DNA of 64,000 nt from Candidatus Thiodiazotropha sp. (ex Monitilora ramsayi) (GCA_025655575.1 JAHXIP010000002.1:62001-126000); one strand, 5' to 3'. Shown: positions 1 to 9,902, counted from the first letter of the stretch. Made by a program: numbers and translations. The notes: generated by a model not told the origin, from the letters alone.

Positions 1-409
1 AAAGTAACTCGACAACCCGCTTTTCCACCCCCTCCTGCGGTTTGTCATGCAGGCGTACTGCCTCGGCGATCTGCGCCCCGACGCTAAGAACGGGATTAAG
101 AGAGGTCATCGGCTCCTGAAAGATCATGCCCATGCTGCCACCGCGTATTCGGCGTATCTCATGATCAGGAAGTTTGCAGAGGTCCCGCCCTTCGAACTCA
201 ATCTTGCCCTGCGCCACCGTACCGCCGGGCGGCAGCAATCCCATCAGCGCCAGTGCCGTCATCGATTTACCGCAACCCGACTCTCCCAAAAGGGCGGCTG
301 TCTCGCCCTGAGCAATATTCAGATCAAGATCATCAACCACGCTGAAGGGCTGACCTGCCCTTTTCAGCTGGATATTGAGTCCCGAAACCCTGAGTAGTCG
401 ATCGTTCAA
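1..409 (-). CDS. ABC transporter ATP-binding protein (peptide/nickel family), 3' part off the left edge
   Basis: The minus strand reads open from a TTG at 409-407 to the window edge. It encodes the start of an ABC ATPase: a Walker A (GESGCGKS) about 40 residues in, then a Q-loop region IFQEPMTSLNP, the form typical of DppD/OppD-type peptide importer ATPases. No ATG is available in frame before an upstream stop, so TTG is the likely start. The gene lies about 95 bp downstream of a complete two-domain ATPase on the same strand, with a short repeat between them, so it may belong to the same importer operon or to a neighbouring one. Only about 136 residues are visible. Whether it has one or two ATPase domains cannot be seen. 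Confidence 0.85.
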   Translation of the reverse strand, partial: MNDRLLRVSGLNIQLKRAGQPFSVVDDLDLNIAQGETAALLGESGCGKSMTALALMGLLPPGGTVAQGKIEFEGRDLCKLPDHEIRRIRGGSMGMIFQEPMTSLNPVLSVGAQIAEAVRLHDKPQEGVEKRVVELL

Positions 410-433
410 TGGTTTACTTTTATACCCGCCTGT

Positions 434-500
434 CCTAGAGCCTTGATTGGCGCTTTTTCAGCTACAACAGGAATATTGGATTAGTGTTAACAGGCCCTAG
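434..500. repeat. Short derivative of the MITE-like repeat at 29789-30078
   Basis: Read on the minus strand, this 67-bp stretch begins with CTAGGGCCTGTTAACACTAA and continues into CTGAAAAAGCGCCAATCAAG, matching one outer and one inner arm of the 290-bp element at 29789-30078. It ends in a CTAGG, so CTAG flanks both sides. It sits between the stop codon at 504-506 and the next ATPase gene. It looks like a one-arm deletion derivative of the larger element. Confidence 0.7.
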
Positions 501-503
501 CAA

Positions 504-2132
504 TCAAACCGGCACCCGGGGTACCGCAGCTATCAACTGTTTGGTATAGGCATGTGCCGGTCGGTTAACGATATCCTCTGTCCTGCCCTGCTCTATGATC
601 TGTCCCTGATACATCACCGCCGTCTGGTCGCTGACATACTCTACAACACCGATGTTATGGGTAATAAAAAGCAGTGTCAGACCACGTTGTCTACGCAGTT
701 CCAGCAGCATGCGAAGAATCTCAGCCTGCACCGAGACATCGAGCGCACTGGTAATCTCATCACAGACAATAAACGAGGGATCGAGAGAGAGTGCGCGGGC
801 AATGCCGATCCTTTGTCGTTGCCCACCTGAGAACTCATGGGGATAACGCCATAGGGCATCCTCTTCCATCTGCACCTGCGCCAGTAGGTCACGTGCGATT
901 TCGAGGCGTTCCTCCTGGCTCTCACCAATACCATGTACCTTCATGGGCTCGGTGATAATACCTGCAATGCTCAATCGTGGATTAAGAGAAGAGATCGGGT
1001 CCTGAAAAATTATCTGCATGTTGCGACGAAATTGCCGTAGCTGAGATCGCTTCAGGTTCGTTATGTCGGTACCGTCGAAATCAACCTGGCCAGCGGTGGG
1101 TTCTGTCAGACGTAAAATCCCGCGGCCCAGAGTGGTCTTGCCGCTGCCAGACTCACCGACCACGGCCAATATCTGTCCCCGGGTAATTTCCAGGTCGACG
1201 CCGTCCACCGCACGAACATAGTCCGCTACCCGATGAAACAGACCTTTGCGCACTGGAAAATGGATCTCTAACTGTCGTAAACGGATGAGTGGTGACTCTC
1301 CCTCAATCTCCTCATGCTTCTCGGTGCGAGCCAAATTCTCAGGCAGTGCCGCAATCAGTGCCTGCGTATAGGTATGCCCGGGACGGTGAATGATCTGATC
1401 CGTTTCACCGACTTCAACCAGCTTACCCTGTTGCATAACACCGACTCGGTCCGCTATCTCGGAGACAACGCCAAAGTCATGGGTAATGAAAAGAATCGCC
1501 ATCCCAGTCCGTTCCTGCAACGCTTTCATCAGTCGCAGGATCTCCCGCTGCACAGTCACATCGAGGGCGGTGGTAGGTTCATCGGCAATCAATAGATCCG
1601 GCTCACAGGACATCGCCATAGCAATCATCACCCGTTGTCGCTGACCACCTGATAATTGATGCGGGTAAGTATGCACCCGGGTCTCCGGATCCGGCAGCTG
1701 CACTTCATGTAGTGACTGGATGACCCGATCCCAGGCCTCATCCTCACTGAGTTCGGGGAAGTGGAGTTGGACCGCTTCCAGAATCTGCTCGCCGATAGTA
1801 AAGACAGGATTCAGAGAGCTCATCGGTTCCTGGAAAATCATGGCGATACGACCGCCACGCACCTGCTGCATCTCACTCTCTTCCAGATCAGTCAAGTCGA
1901 CCGGCGTCTGGCCATCAACCTGAAAGCGTATCTCGCCATCATGCCGATCCAGATTGGACTGAGGTAATAGCCGCATGATGGAGAGGGCTGTGATCGACTT
2001 GCCGCTGCCGGACTCACCCACAAGACAAAAGGTCTCACCCCGATCAATCTCGAAACCGACCTCATCCACAGCCTTAATCGTTCGTGATTGGTGACGAAAC
2101 CAGGTATGCAGATTTTTCACTTGCAGCAGCAT
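504..2132 (-). CDS. yejF: Two-domain ABC transporter ATP-binding protein, YejF type
   Basis: This 542-residue protein has two complete ABC ATPase domains in tandem and should energise a peptide importer from the cytoplasmic face. Domain 1 shows Walker A at 39-46 (GESGSGKS), the signature LSGGQRQR at 160-167 and Walker B ending in ADEPT near 187. Domain 2 repeats the pattern, with Walker A at 326-333. Fusion of the two ATPases in one chain is the known arrangement of YejF, GsiA and DdpF-like proteins. It overlaps the upstream permease gene by one base at 2132, so the two are translationally coupled. The substrate (oligopeptides or microcin C-like peptides in the YejABEF family) is inferred from the family. 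Confidence 0.88.
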   Translation of the reverse strand: MLLQVKNLHTWFRHQSRTIKAVDEVGFEIDRGETFCLVGESGSGKSITALSIMRLLPQSNLDRHDGEIRFQVDGQTPVDLTDLEESEMQQVRGGRIAMIFQEPMSSLNPVFTIGEQILEAVQLHFPELSEDEAWDRVIQSLHEVQLPDPETRVHTYPHQLSGGQRQRVMIAMAMSCEPDLLIADEPTTALDVTVQREILRLMKALQERTGMAILFITHDFGVVSEIADRVGVMQQGKLVEVGETDQIIHRPGHTYTQALIAALPENLARTEKHEEIEGESPLIRLRQLEIHFPVRKGLFHRVADYVRAVDGVDLEITRGQILAVVGESGSGKTTLGRGILRLTEPTAGQVDFDGTDITNLKRSQLRQFRRNMQIIFQDPISSLNPRLSIAGIITEPMKVHGIGESQEERLEIARDLLAQVQMEEDALWRYPHEFSGGQRQRIGIARALSLDPSFIVCDEITSALDVSVQAEILRMLLELRRQRGLTLLFITHNIGVVEYVSDQTAVMYQGQIIEQGRTEDIVNRPAHAYTKQLIAAVPRVPV

Positions 2133-3304
2133 CAGCCTGATTTACTCAGATAAGGGTCGATGGCATCACGCAGCGATTCACCGATGAGGTTATAGGCAAA
2201 CACCGTGAGGAAGATAGCGCCGCCGGGAAAGGTCGCCATCCACCAATTGAAACTGGAGGACTGTACCGCCTGATTCAACATCTCACCCCAGGAGGGATCA
2301 TCCACCAGGCCGAGACCGAGAAAGCTGAGGGTTGTCTCGGCAAGGATTGCTGAAGCGACACCGAAACTTGCTGCCACCAATACCGGCCCCATGCCGTTCG
2401 GCAGCATATGGCGGAACAGAATTGAGGGTAGAGGCAATCCTGCCGCCTCCGCAGCCTGCACGAAATCCTGTTTGCGCAGGCGCAGGAACTCCGCCCGCAC
2501 ATAGCGCGCATAGCCGGGCCAGCTGGTGATACCGATAATCACCATCATGATGTAAAGACTGCGCCCGAAGAAGGCGACGAAGGTGAGCAGCAGAAAGAGA
2601 GTCGGTACAGCTTCAAAGATCTCCACCAGCCGCATCCCCAATATATCCACCACACCGGAGAAGTAACCCATCAACCCACCGATGATAATACCCAGAATCA
2701 TCGCAATACCTGTGGCGACGAAACCGATACCCAGGGCGATGCGTGAGGCGTGAATCATTCGGCTGAGTACATCCGCACCATTCTGCTCGGTACCGAACCA
2801 ATGACGGCGGGAATCCTTCGAGAGTGGGGCCTCCAGTCCGGTATCGCCACGCTCCCGCTGATAATCCTTGGGGGAGTAGGGTACCGGTGCATACAATACC
2901 CAATCATATCGGCCCTCGGTCTCCGCCACCCTAAACTGTTCGTAAATCACCAGTTTTGGCGGCGCGACAAACGTATAGGCCAACATGGCTGTCACACCAA
3001 GGGCAGACAAGAAGATCAACAATTTACGCAACAAGCCGGTTTGCCAGAAGAGCAACGGTAACAGGGTAAGAAAACCGACCAGAAAGAGCACATCGACCGG
3101 CTGCAGATAGTCCAATACCGGACTCGACATCATACCTCCCTGGCTCAACAGCAAAGGAAAGCTGCTTGCCAGGAAAGGTGCGAACACACCCATAAGCGCG
3201 AGTATCGCCACCCAGAGAAGTCCCAGTCTCGCCCCCCAGCGAACAAAGGTCTGACGCAGAATCCTGCGCCAGTAACTCTGGCGTTGCGGACGACTCTCAC
3301 TCAT
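2132..3304 (-). CDS. yejE: ABC transporter permease, YejE/DppC type, with extra membrane segments
   Basis: This is the inner-membrane permease of the peptide importer, 390 residues. The C-terminal part is a standard binding-protein-dependent permease domain. Its cytoplasmic coupling helix (EAA motif) is visible around EAAGLPLPSILFRHMLPNG. The N-terminal part holds additional hydrophobic segments (near residues 30-50, 70-90 and 95-112), which makes it longer than E. coli DppC. YejE-type permeases carry a similar long N-terminus. It overlaps yejB upstream by 8 bases and yejF downstream by 1 base, so the four genes form one operon. Family assignment is firm; substrate is inferred. Confidence 0.88.
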   Translation of the reverse strand: MSESRPQRQSYWRRILRQTFVRWGARLGLLWVAILALMGVFAPFLASSFPLLLSQGGMMSSPVLDYLQPVDVLFLVGFLTLLPLLFWQTGLLRKLLIFLSALGVTAMLAYTFVAPPKLVIYEQFRVAETEGRYDWVLYAPVPYSPKDYQRERGDTGLEAPLSKDSRRHWFGTEQNGADVLSRMIHASRIALGIGFVATGIAMILGIIIGGLMGYFSGVVDILGMRLVEIFEAVPTLFLLLTFVAFFGRSLYIMMVIIGITSWPGYARYVRAEFLRLRKQDFVQAAEAAGLPLPSILFRHMLPNGMGPVLVAASFGVASAILAETTLSFLGLGLVDDPSWGEMLNQAVQSSSFNWWMATFPGGAIFLTVFAYNLIGESLRDAIDPYLSKSG

Positions 3305-4682
3305 AACTCACCCTTGGATCGGCCAGGGCGTAGAAAATATCGGCCAGCAGATAACCCAACAGCGTCAGCAGTCCACCAATCAGGGTGATCGACAAGACCA
3401 ACTCACGATCCCTTGTCTGTACCGCCTCTACCGCCAGCTTACCCATGCCCTCGATACTAAAAATACTCTCGACGATCACCGAACCAGCGAGCAGACTCGG
3501 CAGCAGACTCGCCGCTACCGTAATCAAAGGAAGCAAACTGTTGCGAAAGACGTGTTTCCAGAGTACCGCTGACTCAGCGAGTCCTTTGGCCCTGGCCGTG
3601 CGGGCATAATCAGACAGCAGATTCTCCAATACGGAAGTACGGGTCAGCTTGGCGAGACCGGCGAAGCCACCATAGGAGAGACAAGCCACCGGCAGCGCCA
3701 AATGCCACAGACGGTCGAATAAAAACCCCTTGAGCCAGCTACCCTGCATCCCATGTATCGATAACAGCGATCCAATCAACAAACCCGTGACAAGAAAGCC
3801 AAGCTGACGCAGCAGCCTGTACTCAGTGCCGGCCAGCCAGGCAGCCAGGAGTGCAAATATTGTCGGCGTGAGTATCCATAGCGCCAGGGAGCGTCCTGAC
3901 TCGGGCATCTGTTGAATCATCGCCAGCCCCAGCCCGAACCAACAAAACCCTAAAAAAAACATACGGCGTCTTTTTCCTGCACTATTCGCCACCACAAGAA
4001 ACAGCGACATGGCTACGATCACAGCGATAAATAACAGTGCCACATCCCACAGGCTGGACCAGTGGGGCATGAACACCTGATCCGCTACCACCCGATCGCT
4101 TAACCCAGCGGTAGGAAACCAGTGCCAATACTGCTCGTTGGCAAAGAAACCGATCAACAACACACCTGCCAGCATGGTAGGCACCGACCAAAGGGCAAGC
4201 ATGATCATGCCGCTACTGACATCGAAGGAACGCCCCCGCTCAACCGCCGCACGGACGCCCACTAACAAAGCCAACAGATAGACAACAGGGATACTCAACA
4301 CATTCAGCAGAATGGTGATCGGCACTCTTTCGGCAAGTAGGTCGGTGACAGGACGGCCGTATCGAAAACTTTTTCCCAGATCGGGACCTTTGGTGAAGGA
4401 AAAGCCACTCAGCCGATTCTCATCGTCGAAGGTAAAACCGATCGGAGAAGCATTATTCAACCAGCGTAGATATTGCAGATAGGGAGGATCGTCCAAACCA
4501 TAAAGGCGATTGTAATAGGCTTCGATCTCCTTTTTTGCCTCCGGATCGAGATTCTGTCCTTCCACCAGACTCTGGGCACTGATCCCGCCCGGCGATGAGG
4601 CCATCACCACAAACACGACCAGCGTGATGCCTAACAGAGTCGGCAGCATCAACAGCAGGCGTCGTAGCAGATAGGTCAGCAT
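3297..4682 (-). CDS. yejB: ABC transporter permease, YejB/DppB type, enlarged
   Basis: This 461-residue inner-membrane permease starts with the DppB-type N-terminal helix (LLRRLLLMLPTLLGITLVVF), a periplasmic stretch, and then the permease core. The coupling motif is at ARAKGLAESAVLWKHVFRN. It is about 100 residues longer than E. coli YejB because of an insertion of hydrophobic segments in the middle, around residues 215-320. It pairs with the YejE-type permease to form the channel. The gene lies 6 bases downstream of the binding-protein gene. The insertion mirrors the extra segments in the partner permease and may be a lineage-specific scaffold. Confidence 0.86.
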   Translation of the reverse strand: MLTYLLRRLLLMLPTLLGITLVVFVVMASSPGGISAQSLVEGQNLDPEAKKEIEAYYNRLYGLDDPPYLQYLRWLNNASPIGFTFDDENRLSGFSFTKGPDLGKSFRYGRPVTDLLAERVPITILLNVLSIPVVYLLALLVGVRAAVERGRSFDVSSGMIMLALWSVPTMLAGVLLIGFFANEQYWHWFPTAGLSDRVVADQVFMPHWSSLWDVALLFIAVIVAMSLFLVVANSAGKRRRMFFLGFCWFGLGLAMIQQMPESGRSLALWILTPTIFALLAAWLAGTEYRLLRQLGFLVTGLLIGSLLSIHGMQGSWLKGFLFDRLWHLALPVACLSYGGFAGLAKLTRTSVLENLLSDYARTARAKGLAESAVLWKHVFRNSLLPLITVAASLLPSLLAGSVIVESIFSIEGMGKLAVEAVQTRDRELVLSITLIGGLLTLLGYLLADIFYALADPRVSYE

Positions 4683-4688
4683 GGGTGC

Positions 4689-6560
4689 TTACTGGCTGTA
4701 GCGCTGCTCATTGGCCGGCACATAGTTCTCCATCGGCACAGCACCCAGATTGAGACCGACCTTGGTATTGACCAGATTGTGGATACGACGATCGATGAAT
4801 ACCAGGCTTTTGCTGCGCTTAAGAAAAGTATAGGGCTGATCATTGAAAAGCTGATCCTCCGCCTTTTGCCAAAGCGGCATGCGTGCTGCCTCATCCACAG
4901 TAGCACGGGCTTTTTCAACTAAGCCGTCCAACTTGGGATTGCTGTAGTTGATGAAATTGTTCCCTCCACCCTCGATCTGACTGGTGTGAAACATTTGATA
5001 GAGATCGGTCTCCAGGCCACTGCTCCAGCCCAGGGTAATGGCATCAAAATCCCGTTTTTTCATCAAGTCGAGCATCACTGACCATTCAGTGGGTTTCGGC
5101 TGCAGCAGCACCCCAGCGCGGGCCAGCATATCCTTCAGAAAAAGCACCATCCGTGCGGTATCCTCGTTACCTTGAAAATAGACCAGCCCGAATTCAAAGG
5201 GTGTGCCACTACTATCCTCCAGAATGCCATCCCCATCCCGGTCTTCGTAGCCTGCCTGCTTCAACAGTTCGATACCTTTCGAGAGAGAGTAGTCCCGTGC
5301 TGACAGCGCAGGGTCATGTTGTTTACTGCTCGCATTGAAAGGACTGATCGCCACTTCTGCATAACCGAGATAGATCTCATCGACGATGCGTTGACGATCG
5401 ATCAGATAGGTCATCGCCTGTCTCACCTTGCGTTCTGAGAAGCGAGTGGGCTTGTCGTTCCGCAGCTGGTTCCAACCGATGTAGGAATACCCTGCCACGG
5501 GGCTCATGTACTCCCAGTGTTCGGCCTTTTTACTCAAACCCTCATCGTCAACCAACTGTTTATACTCCCGAGGTCGCGACGAGTAAGTATCGATCTCACC
5601 GTTACGAAAGGTAGTCAGGCGTGCACTGTCGTTTTCTATCACCCGCCAGATGAGCCGCTCATAGGGGGGTTGTATCGGCCCCCAATAGCGGGGATTGCGG
5701 CGCAATTCCACCCCACCCTTATCGGGTGACCAATTCCTGGGATCTTCAAGCCGGTAGGGGCCGGACCCCAATAACAATCCCTTCGACTGGTTGAAGGTAT
5801 TGGGTTGATCCAGATAGGGCTCATAGAAATGCTTCGGCATGACCTCCATACCGCCAGCCAAAGAGAGTGCATTGAAATAGGGTTCGGCAAACTGGAACTT
5901 GACGGTGAGTGGATCCAACGCCTCAACCGATTCAATTTTGGCGTAGTAGGCTCGCTCCCTAGGCGCCTGGATCGCCTCGGTCATGATGAACTTGAAGGTG
6001 AATGCCACATCCTCAGCCGTCAAAGGAACACCGTCGGAAAATTGCAGTCCCTCACGGAGTTTGAAGACAAAGGTCAAGCCGTCCTCGCTGACGGTCCAGT
6101 CGCTAGCCAGTAACCCCTCCCATTCCAGAGTGTCAGGATTACGAATCAGAAGTGTCTCGAGAATATAACTCTGTACCTGTGAAGCGTAGATATCCTGCGA
6201 GATGAATGGCGTTAGCGATTTCAGATTGACGCCGAATGCCTGCACCATCCAGTCGCCCGATGAATAATCAGGCTGCTGTGTCGCCTGATAGGCTCGCTGA
6301 AAAGCGGGGGGAACCACATCCGTCTGCTCGCTACCCGCAGTACCAGTCAGGCTCACACCCTGTTCGATACGGGCATCCAGATTCCTCACCTGCACACCGA
6401 TATCACGAAGGTCACTGGCCTGCTCTCGCATGAGTTGTTCCATGCGTCCCATCTTCTCCCACTGGCGATCGATCATGTACATGGTCAGAACGACGGCAAG
6501 GAGCACCGCTCCAAGACCACCAAAGTAGAGAATGTCCCGACCATTGAGTCGCCGCTGCAT
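4689..6560 (-). CDS. yejA: Extracellular solute-binding protein, YejA/DppA (family 5) type, membrane-anchored
   Basis: This 623-residue protein has the family 5 peptide-binding fold: the stretch from about residue 105 matches DppA/OppA/YejA patterns such as LREGLQFSDGVPLTAEDVAF. It should deliver peptides to the YejBE permease. The N-terminus is unusual. A hydrophobic segment at about 12-27 has no clear cleavage site and is followed by a predicted coiled coil at about 28-68 (MIDRQWEKMGRMEQLMREQA and on). The protein therefore looks tethered to the inner membrane and possibly oligomeric, not freely periplasmic. It is the first gene of the yejABEF operon and is transcribed divergently from fabI. 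Confidence 0.85.
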   Translation of the reverse strand: MQRRLNGRDILYFGGLGAVLLAVVLTMYMIDRQWEKMGRMEQLMREQASDLRDIGVQVRNLDARIEQGVSLTGTAGSEQTDVVPPAFQRAYQATQQPDYSSGDWMVQAFGVNLKSLTPFISQDIYASQVQSYILETLLIRNPDTLEWEGLLASDWTVSEDGLTFVFKLREGLQFSDGVPLTAEDVAFTFKFIMTEAIQAPRERAYYAKIESVEALDPLTVKFQFAEPYFNALSLAGGMEVMPKHFYEPYLDQPNTFNQSKGLLLGSGPYRLEDPRNWSPDKGGVELRRNPRYWGPIQPPYERLIWRVIENDSARLTTFRNGEIDTYSSRPREYKQLVDDEGLSKKAEHWEYMSPVAGYSYIGWNQLRNDKPTRFSERKVRQAMTYLIDRQRIVDEIYLGYAEVAISPFNASSKQHDPALSARDYSLSKGIELLKQAGYEDRDGDGILEDSSGTPFEFGLVYFQGNEDTARMVLFLKDMLARAGVLLQPKPTEWSVMLDLMKKRDFDAITLGWSSGLETDLYQMFHTSQIEGGGNNFINYSNPKLDGLVEKARATVDEAARMPLWQKAEDQLFNDQPYTFLKRSKSLVFIDRRIHNLVNTKVGLNLGAVPMENYVPANEQRYSQ

Positions 6561-6801
6561 GAGATATCTCCCTTGTTCCAGGGTTGTTATAGGTTTTGCT
6601 TGTGGCCTGATATCAGGTCCTAAGAGTCTATTATGCTTTCAAAGCACTTAAAAGGTGCCTAACCATGAGGAAAGGAACAAACCCGCACTTTTCGCAGATA
6701 AGAAATTCCGGTACCTTTGTGCGTTGTTATTTCATGCCGATAAAGGCGGTGTGGTGCTGATTTCCACATTCCATTCGATCACTCCATTAAGGAACCGTTC
6801 C

Positions 6802-7578
6802 ATGGGTTTTCTACAAGACAAACGTATTCTCATCGTTGGCATCGCCAGCAACCGCTCCATTGCCTGGGGTGTCGCCGAAGCCATGCATCGCGAAGGCGCT
6901 GAATTGGCCCTTACCTATCAGACCGAGAAACTCAAGAAGCGGGTTGATACTGCTGCTGAGAAATTCGGTGCCAAAATCGTCCTGCCTCTGGATGTGAGCA
7001 ATGATGAACAGATTGCGGAATTGTTCGGGACGCTTGAAAAGGAGTGGGGTCACCTTGACGGCATTGTCCATTCCGTCGGTTTCGCCCCCCGGGACCATCT
7101 TGATGGAAGCTACCTCGACAACCTGACCCGTGACGGCTTTGCCCTCGCCCACGACATCAGTGCCTACAGCTTTGCCGCACTGGCCAAGGCGGGACGCCCA
7201 CTCATGCAGGGCCGAAATGCAGCCCTCATTACCATGAGCTACCTGGGTGCGGTAAGGACCGTGCCTAACTACAACGTTATGGGGGTGGCCAAGGCGAGCC
7301 TGGAGGCCAATGTTCGCTATATCGCAGACTCACTGGGGCCTGAAGGCATCCGTGTAAACGGCATCTCCGCCGGACCGATTCGTACACTGGCCGCATCCGG
7401 CATCAAGGATTTTAAGAGTATGCTGGATGAGGCGGAACAGAAGAACCCGATGCGACGCAATGTGACGATACAGGAAGTCGGTAATACTGCAGCCTTTCTC
7501 TGTTCCGATCTTGCCTCAGGCATCACCGGCGACATCGTCTATGTCGATTCCGGCTATCACATCGTTGGGATGGTGTAG
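6802..7578 (+). CDS. fabI: Enoyl-[acyl-carrier-protein] reductase (NADH), FabI
   Basis: FabI reduces trans-2-enoyl-ACP in the last step of fatty acid elongation, in the cytoplasm. The 258-residue protein has the nucleotide-binding start [13 protein letters not shown] and the catalytic Tyr157-x6-Lys164 pair in NYNVMGVAK, matching E. coli Tyr156/Lys163. An in-frame ATG lies upstream at 6655, but the ATG at 6802 is preferred. It has an AAGGA-type ribosome site at 6788-6793, and it gives the normal family length and N-terminus. FabI is the target of triclosan and isoniazid-like drugs. The gene is monocistronic and divergent from yejA. Confidence 0.96.
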   Translation: MGFLQDKRILIVGIASNRSIAWGVAEAMHREGAELALTYQTEKLKKRVDTAAEKFGAKIVLPLDVSNDEQIAELFGTLEKEWGHLDGIVHSVGFAPRDHLDGSYLDNLTRDGFALAHDISAYSFAALAKAGRPLMQGRNAALITMSYLGAVRTVPNYNVMGVAKASLEANVRYIADSLGPEGIRVNGISAGPIRTLAASGIKDFKSMLDEAEQKNPMRRNVTIQEVGNTAAFLCSDLASGITGDIVYVDSGYHIVGMV

Positions 7579-7665
7579 CCAACGGAATAATCCATCTACT
7601 AAGGAATGCGAATCAATGCAAATAGCCGTCATTGGCGCCAAGGCATTGCAGCAAACACACTATCG

Positions 7666-7698
7666 GTTCTAAGGTGCGGCTCTACCGCACCTCAGAAC
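7666..7698. repeat. REP-like hairpin with GGTGCGG core
   Basis: An inverted repeat: GTTCT and AGGTGCGG pair with CCGCACCT and AGAAC around the loop CTCTA. It lies between the convergent ends of fabI and ppiD. No T-run follows on either strand, so it is not a canonical terminator. The core at 7673-7691 is nearly identical to the hairpin at 29689-29707 and related to the one at 20732-20760, which suggests a dispersed palindrome. Confidence 0.6.
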
Positions 7699-7839
7699 CT
7701 GTTATTACTCACTGAATTTTCGCTGCTGAAGAGACATCTGTCTCTTATGGTGAGCCCAACCACTCAGTAGATACCACTTTGTTCCCTCTTAACACCGGCA
7801 ACTTCAAAGCTGGTGTCAAACCAGGGCAGCAGCTTGAGT

Positions 7840-9741
7840 TTATTCGCTCGTCGGTCTCAGCAGGATCTCGATGTCTGCCCGAGATTCCAGATCAGTCAGC
7901 AGCTCCTCATAGAGACCGCGCTGCAACCCCCTGCGAAGACTCTGTGCCTGTAGGTCCACACCCTTGTCATCTACCTCTCCCTCTTTGACAGCATGCAGAC
8001 TGTAAACAGCATGATCACCATTGGCCAATCTGACGACGCCCGGTTTGACCTCTCCCTCACCCGGTTTTTCACTGCTAAAAACCGCTCCATTTAACTCAAA
8101 GGGTACGGATCGGTCATTGCGGCCTATCGTCACGGGACCAGTCACTTCATGGGCATCAGCCACTTGCTGAAGGGAGGCACCAGCAAGCATCTCAGCTTTA
8201 CGTTTCTCAGCTTCGGCCTCTGCTTGAGATTCAGCATTTTGTTGGCGCAAAATCTCTACGATGCGATCCCTAACCTCGCTCAACGGTTGTGTCGAGGCTT
8301 CCTCATGTTCAACCACTCTCAGCACAACGGAACTCTCGCCATCGATCTCAATCAGCTCACTGTTGTTGCCCTCTTGCAACACATCTTCATTGAATGCACC
8401 GGCAAGCACCTTGGGCGCTGCCAAGACACCTTCGCCCTTATCCCGAGTGACCCATTCACTCTGCTCAACGACCAATCCCAGGGCATCGGCTGCGGGTTCA
8501 AGACTGGTAGGATCTTCATAGCTCAGATCAGCTAACTGCTGAGCCATTTCGAAATAGAGACGCTCACCTTCTTCCTTCCGATACTCCCGTTCGACTTCAG
8601 CTTTTGCATCCTCAAATGGTTTGACATCACCCGCTTTAATCTCATTGACCTTAATCAGATGGAAGCCAAAACTGCTGCGTACCGGTTCGCTGATCTGATC
8701 CTTTTGAAGGGAGAATGCCGCTGCCTCAAACGCAGGATCCATCACACCCTTACCAAAGAATCCCAGATCTCCCCCTTCTGCGGCGGAACCTGGATCTTGT
8801 GAGTGGGTCATTGCCAGCTCAGAAAAATCCTCACCCTGCGCAATGCGTTCGGCCAACGCCTCGATTTTTTGTTTTGCTTCCGCAACAGCAGATGCTTCCG
8901 CATCTTTCTGCGCCAGTATCAGGATATGACTGGCTCTTCGTTGTTCTGGCAAACCGAATTTTTCCTGATTGTCTTCATAGTAGGCCCGCAACACCTCATC
9001 ATCGACATCGACCGTAGCACCAGCACGCTTCACATCGAGAAAGAGATAATCCAGCCTGACCCGCTCAGGAACAATAAACGCTGTTTCATTGGCTTCGTAA
9101 TAAGTCGAGATCTGCTTATCTGAAACACCGCCGTCGAGTAAAAATTCATCAGCAGGCACCACGAAATAGGAAACCTCTCTTTGCTGGTTCATCAGGCGCA
9201 GTGACGCCGCTTTCTCATACTCGGTGACAAAGGTACCTGCTTCGACTGCCTGAGCGAGTTGCTGCGATAACAGAAGGCGCCTGACTCGCTCCATAAAACC
9301 CGCTGGAGTCAATCCTTGCAGACGTACGGCTCGCTCAAAGGTCTGTTGATCAAATTTCCCCTCTTTCTGAAAGGCTTCCATACCAAGCAAAGCTGCCTGA
9401 ACAGTTGCATCACTCACCCGCAATCCCATGTCGTGGGAGACCTGTTGAATCAACTCGTCACGCACCATACGGTCCAGCACCTCGGTACGCACACGGTTGT
9501 CGTCGAACAGTTCGGGGCGATAGGCCGCACCCAACTGCTCACGCAACTGCTGACGGAAACGTTGGAATTGGGTATCCAGCGCACGTTCGGTGATCTCATT
9601 CCCGTTAACCGTGGCTGCCACAGGCTCTGATCCTACGCCCATGTATTCCTGTATACCCCAGAGGGCAAAAGGCACACTGATCAGGATCACGATACCGTAA
9701 GCAATCCAACCTTGGGCCTTGTCTCTGATATTCTGAAGCAT
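7840..9741 (-). CDS. ppiD: PpiD/SurA-type periplasmic folding factor (parvulin peptidyl-prolyl isomerase domain)
   Basis: PpiD is an inner-membrane-anchored chaperone that helps proteins leaving the Sec translocon fold in the periplasm. The 633-residue protein has one N-terminal membrane helix (about 13-30, IAYGIVILISVPFALWGI), a SurA-like N domain, and a parvulin domain from about 264 to 356 (RRASHILIL ... GDLGFFGKGVMDPAFEAAAF). The C-terminal chaperone-like part follows. Gene order lon-hupB-tRNAs-ppiD matches the lon-hupB-ppiD order of E. coli. A terminator and two tRNA genes separate it from hupB. Confidence 0.92.
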   Translation of the reverse strand: MLQNIRDKAQGWIAYGIVILISVPFALWGIQEYMGVGSEPVAATVNGNEITERALDTQFQRFRQQLREQLGAAYRPELFDDNRVRTEVLDRMVRDELIQQVSHDMGLRVSDATVQAALLGMEAFQKEGKFDQQTFERAVRLQGLTPAGFMERVRRLLLSQQLAQAVEAGTFVTEYEKAASLRLMNQQREVSYFVVPADEFLLDGGVSDKQISTYYEANETAFIVPERVRLDYLFLDVKRAGATVDVDDEVLRAYYEDNQEKFGLPEQRRASHILILAQKDAEASAVAEAKQKIEALAERIAQGEDFSELAMTHSQDPGSAAEGGDLGFFGKGVMDPAFEAAAFSLQKDQISEPVRSSFGFHLIKVNEIKAGDVKPFEDAKAEVEREYRKEEGERLYFEMAQQLADLSYEDPTSLEPAADALGLVVEQSEWVTRDKGEGVLAAPKVLAGAFNEDVLQEGNNSELIEIDGESSVVLRVVEHEEASTQPLSEVRDRIVEILRQQNAESQAEAEAEKRKAEMLAGASLQQVADAHEVTGPVTIGRNDRSVPFELNGAVFSSEKPGEGEVKPGVVRLANGDHAVYSLHAVKEGEVDDKGVDLQAQSLRRGLQRGLYEELLTDLESRADIEILLRPTSE

Positions 9742-9773
9742 GATGATCGACTCGTAATTATTTTCTGTCTTAC

Positions 9774-9809
9774 AAACAAAAACGGGGTATCTGTGACGAT
9801 ACCCCGTTT
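9774..9809 (-). terminator. Rho-independent terminator after tRNA-Asp
   Basis: Read on the minus strand, a 12-bp stem (AAACGGGGTATC pairing with GATACCCCGTTT) closes a 6-nt loop and is followed by a T-rich tail (TTTTTGTTTG). It lies just downstream of the tRNA-Asp 3' end at 9822 and upstream of ppiD, so it should end the hupB-tRNA transcript. Confidence 0.88.
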
Positions 9810-9821
9810 CAGCTTTCGAAT

Positions 9822-9898
9822 TGGCGGAGCGGACGGGACTCGAACCCGCGACCCCCGGCGTGACAGGCCGGTATTCTAACCAACTGAACTACCGCTCC
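9822..9898 (-). tRNA. tRNA-Asp (GTC anticodon)
   Basis: The minus strand gives a 77-nt tRNA: acceptor stem GGAGCGG pairing with CCGCTCC, discriminator G, and an encoded CCA (9824-9822). The D arm reads AGTTCAGTTGGTTAGAAT, the anticodon loop is CTGTCAC with GTC in the centre, and the T arm contains GGTTCGAGTC. It follows tRNA-Val at 4 bases spacing. Confidence 0.97.
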
Positions 9899-9902
9899 GG
9901 AT

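Noticed and set aside
47..397. Plus-strand reading frame of 116 codons at the left edge
   Set aside because: The minus strand of the same region encodes a clear ABC ATPase; the plus-strand frame has no recognisable features and is antisense to it.
6655..6801. N-terminal extension of fabI
   Set aside because: The extra 49 residues do not resemble FabI, and the start at 6802 has a ribosome site and matches the family.
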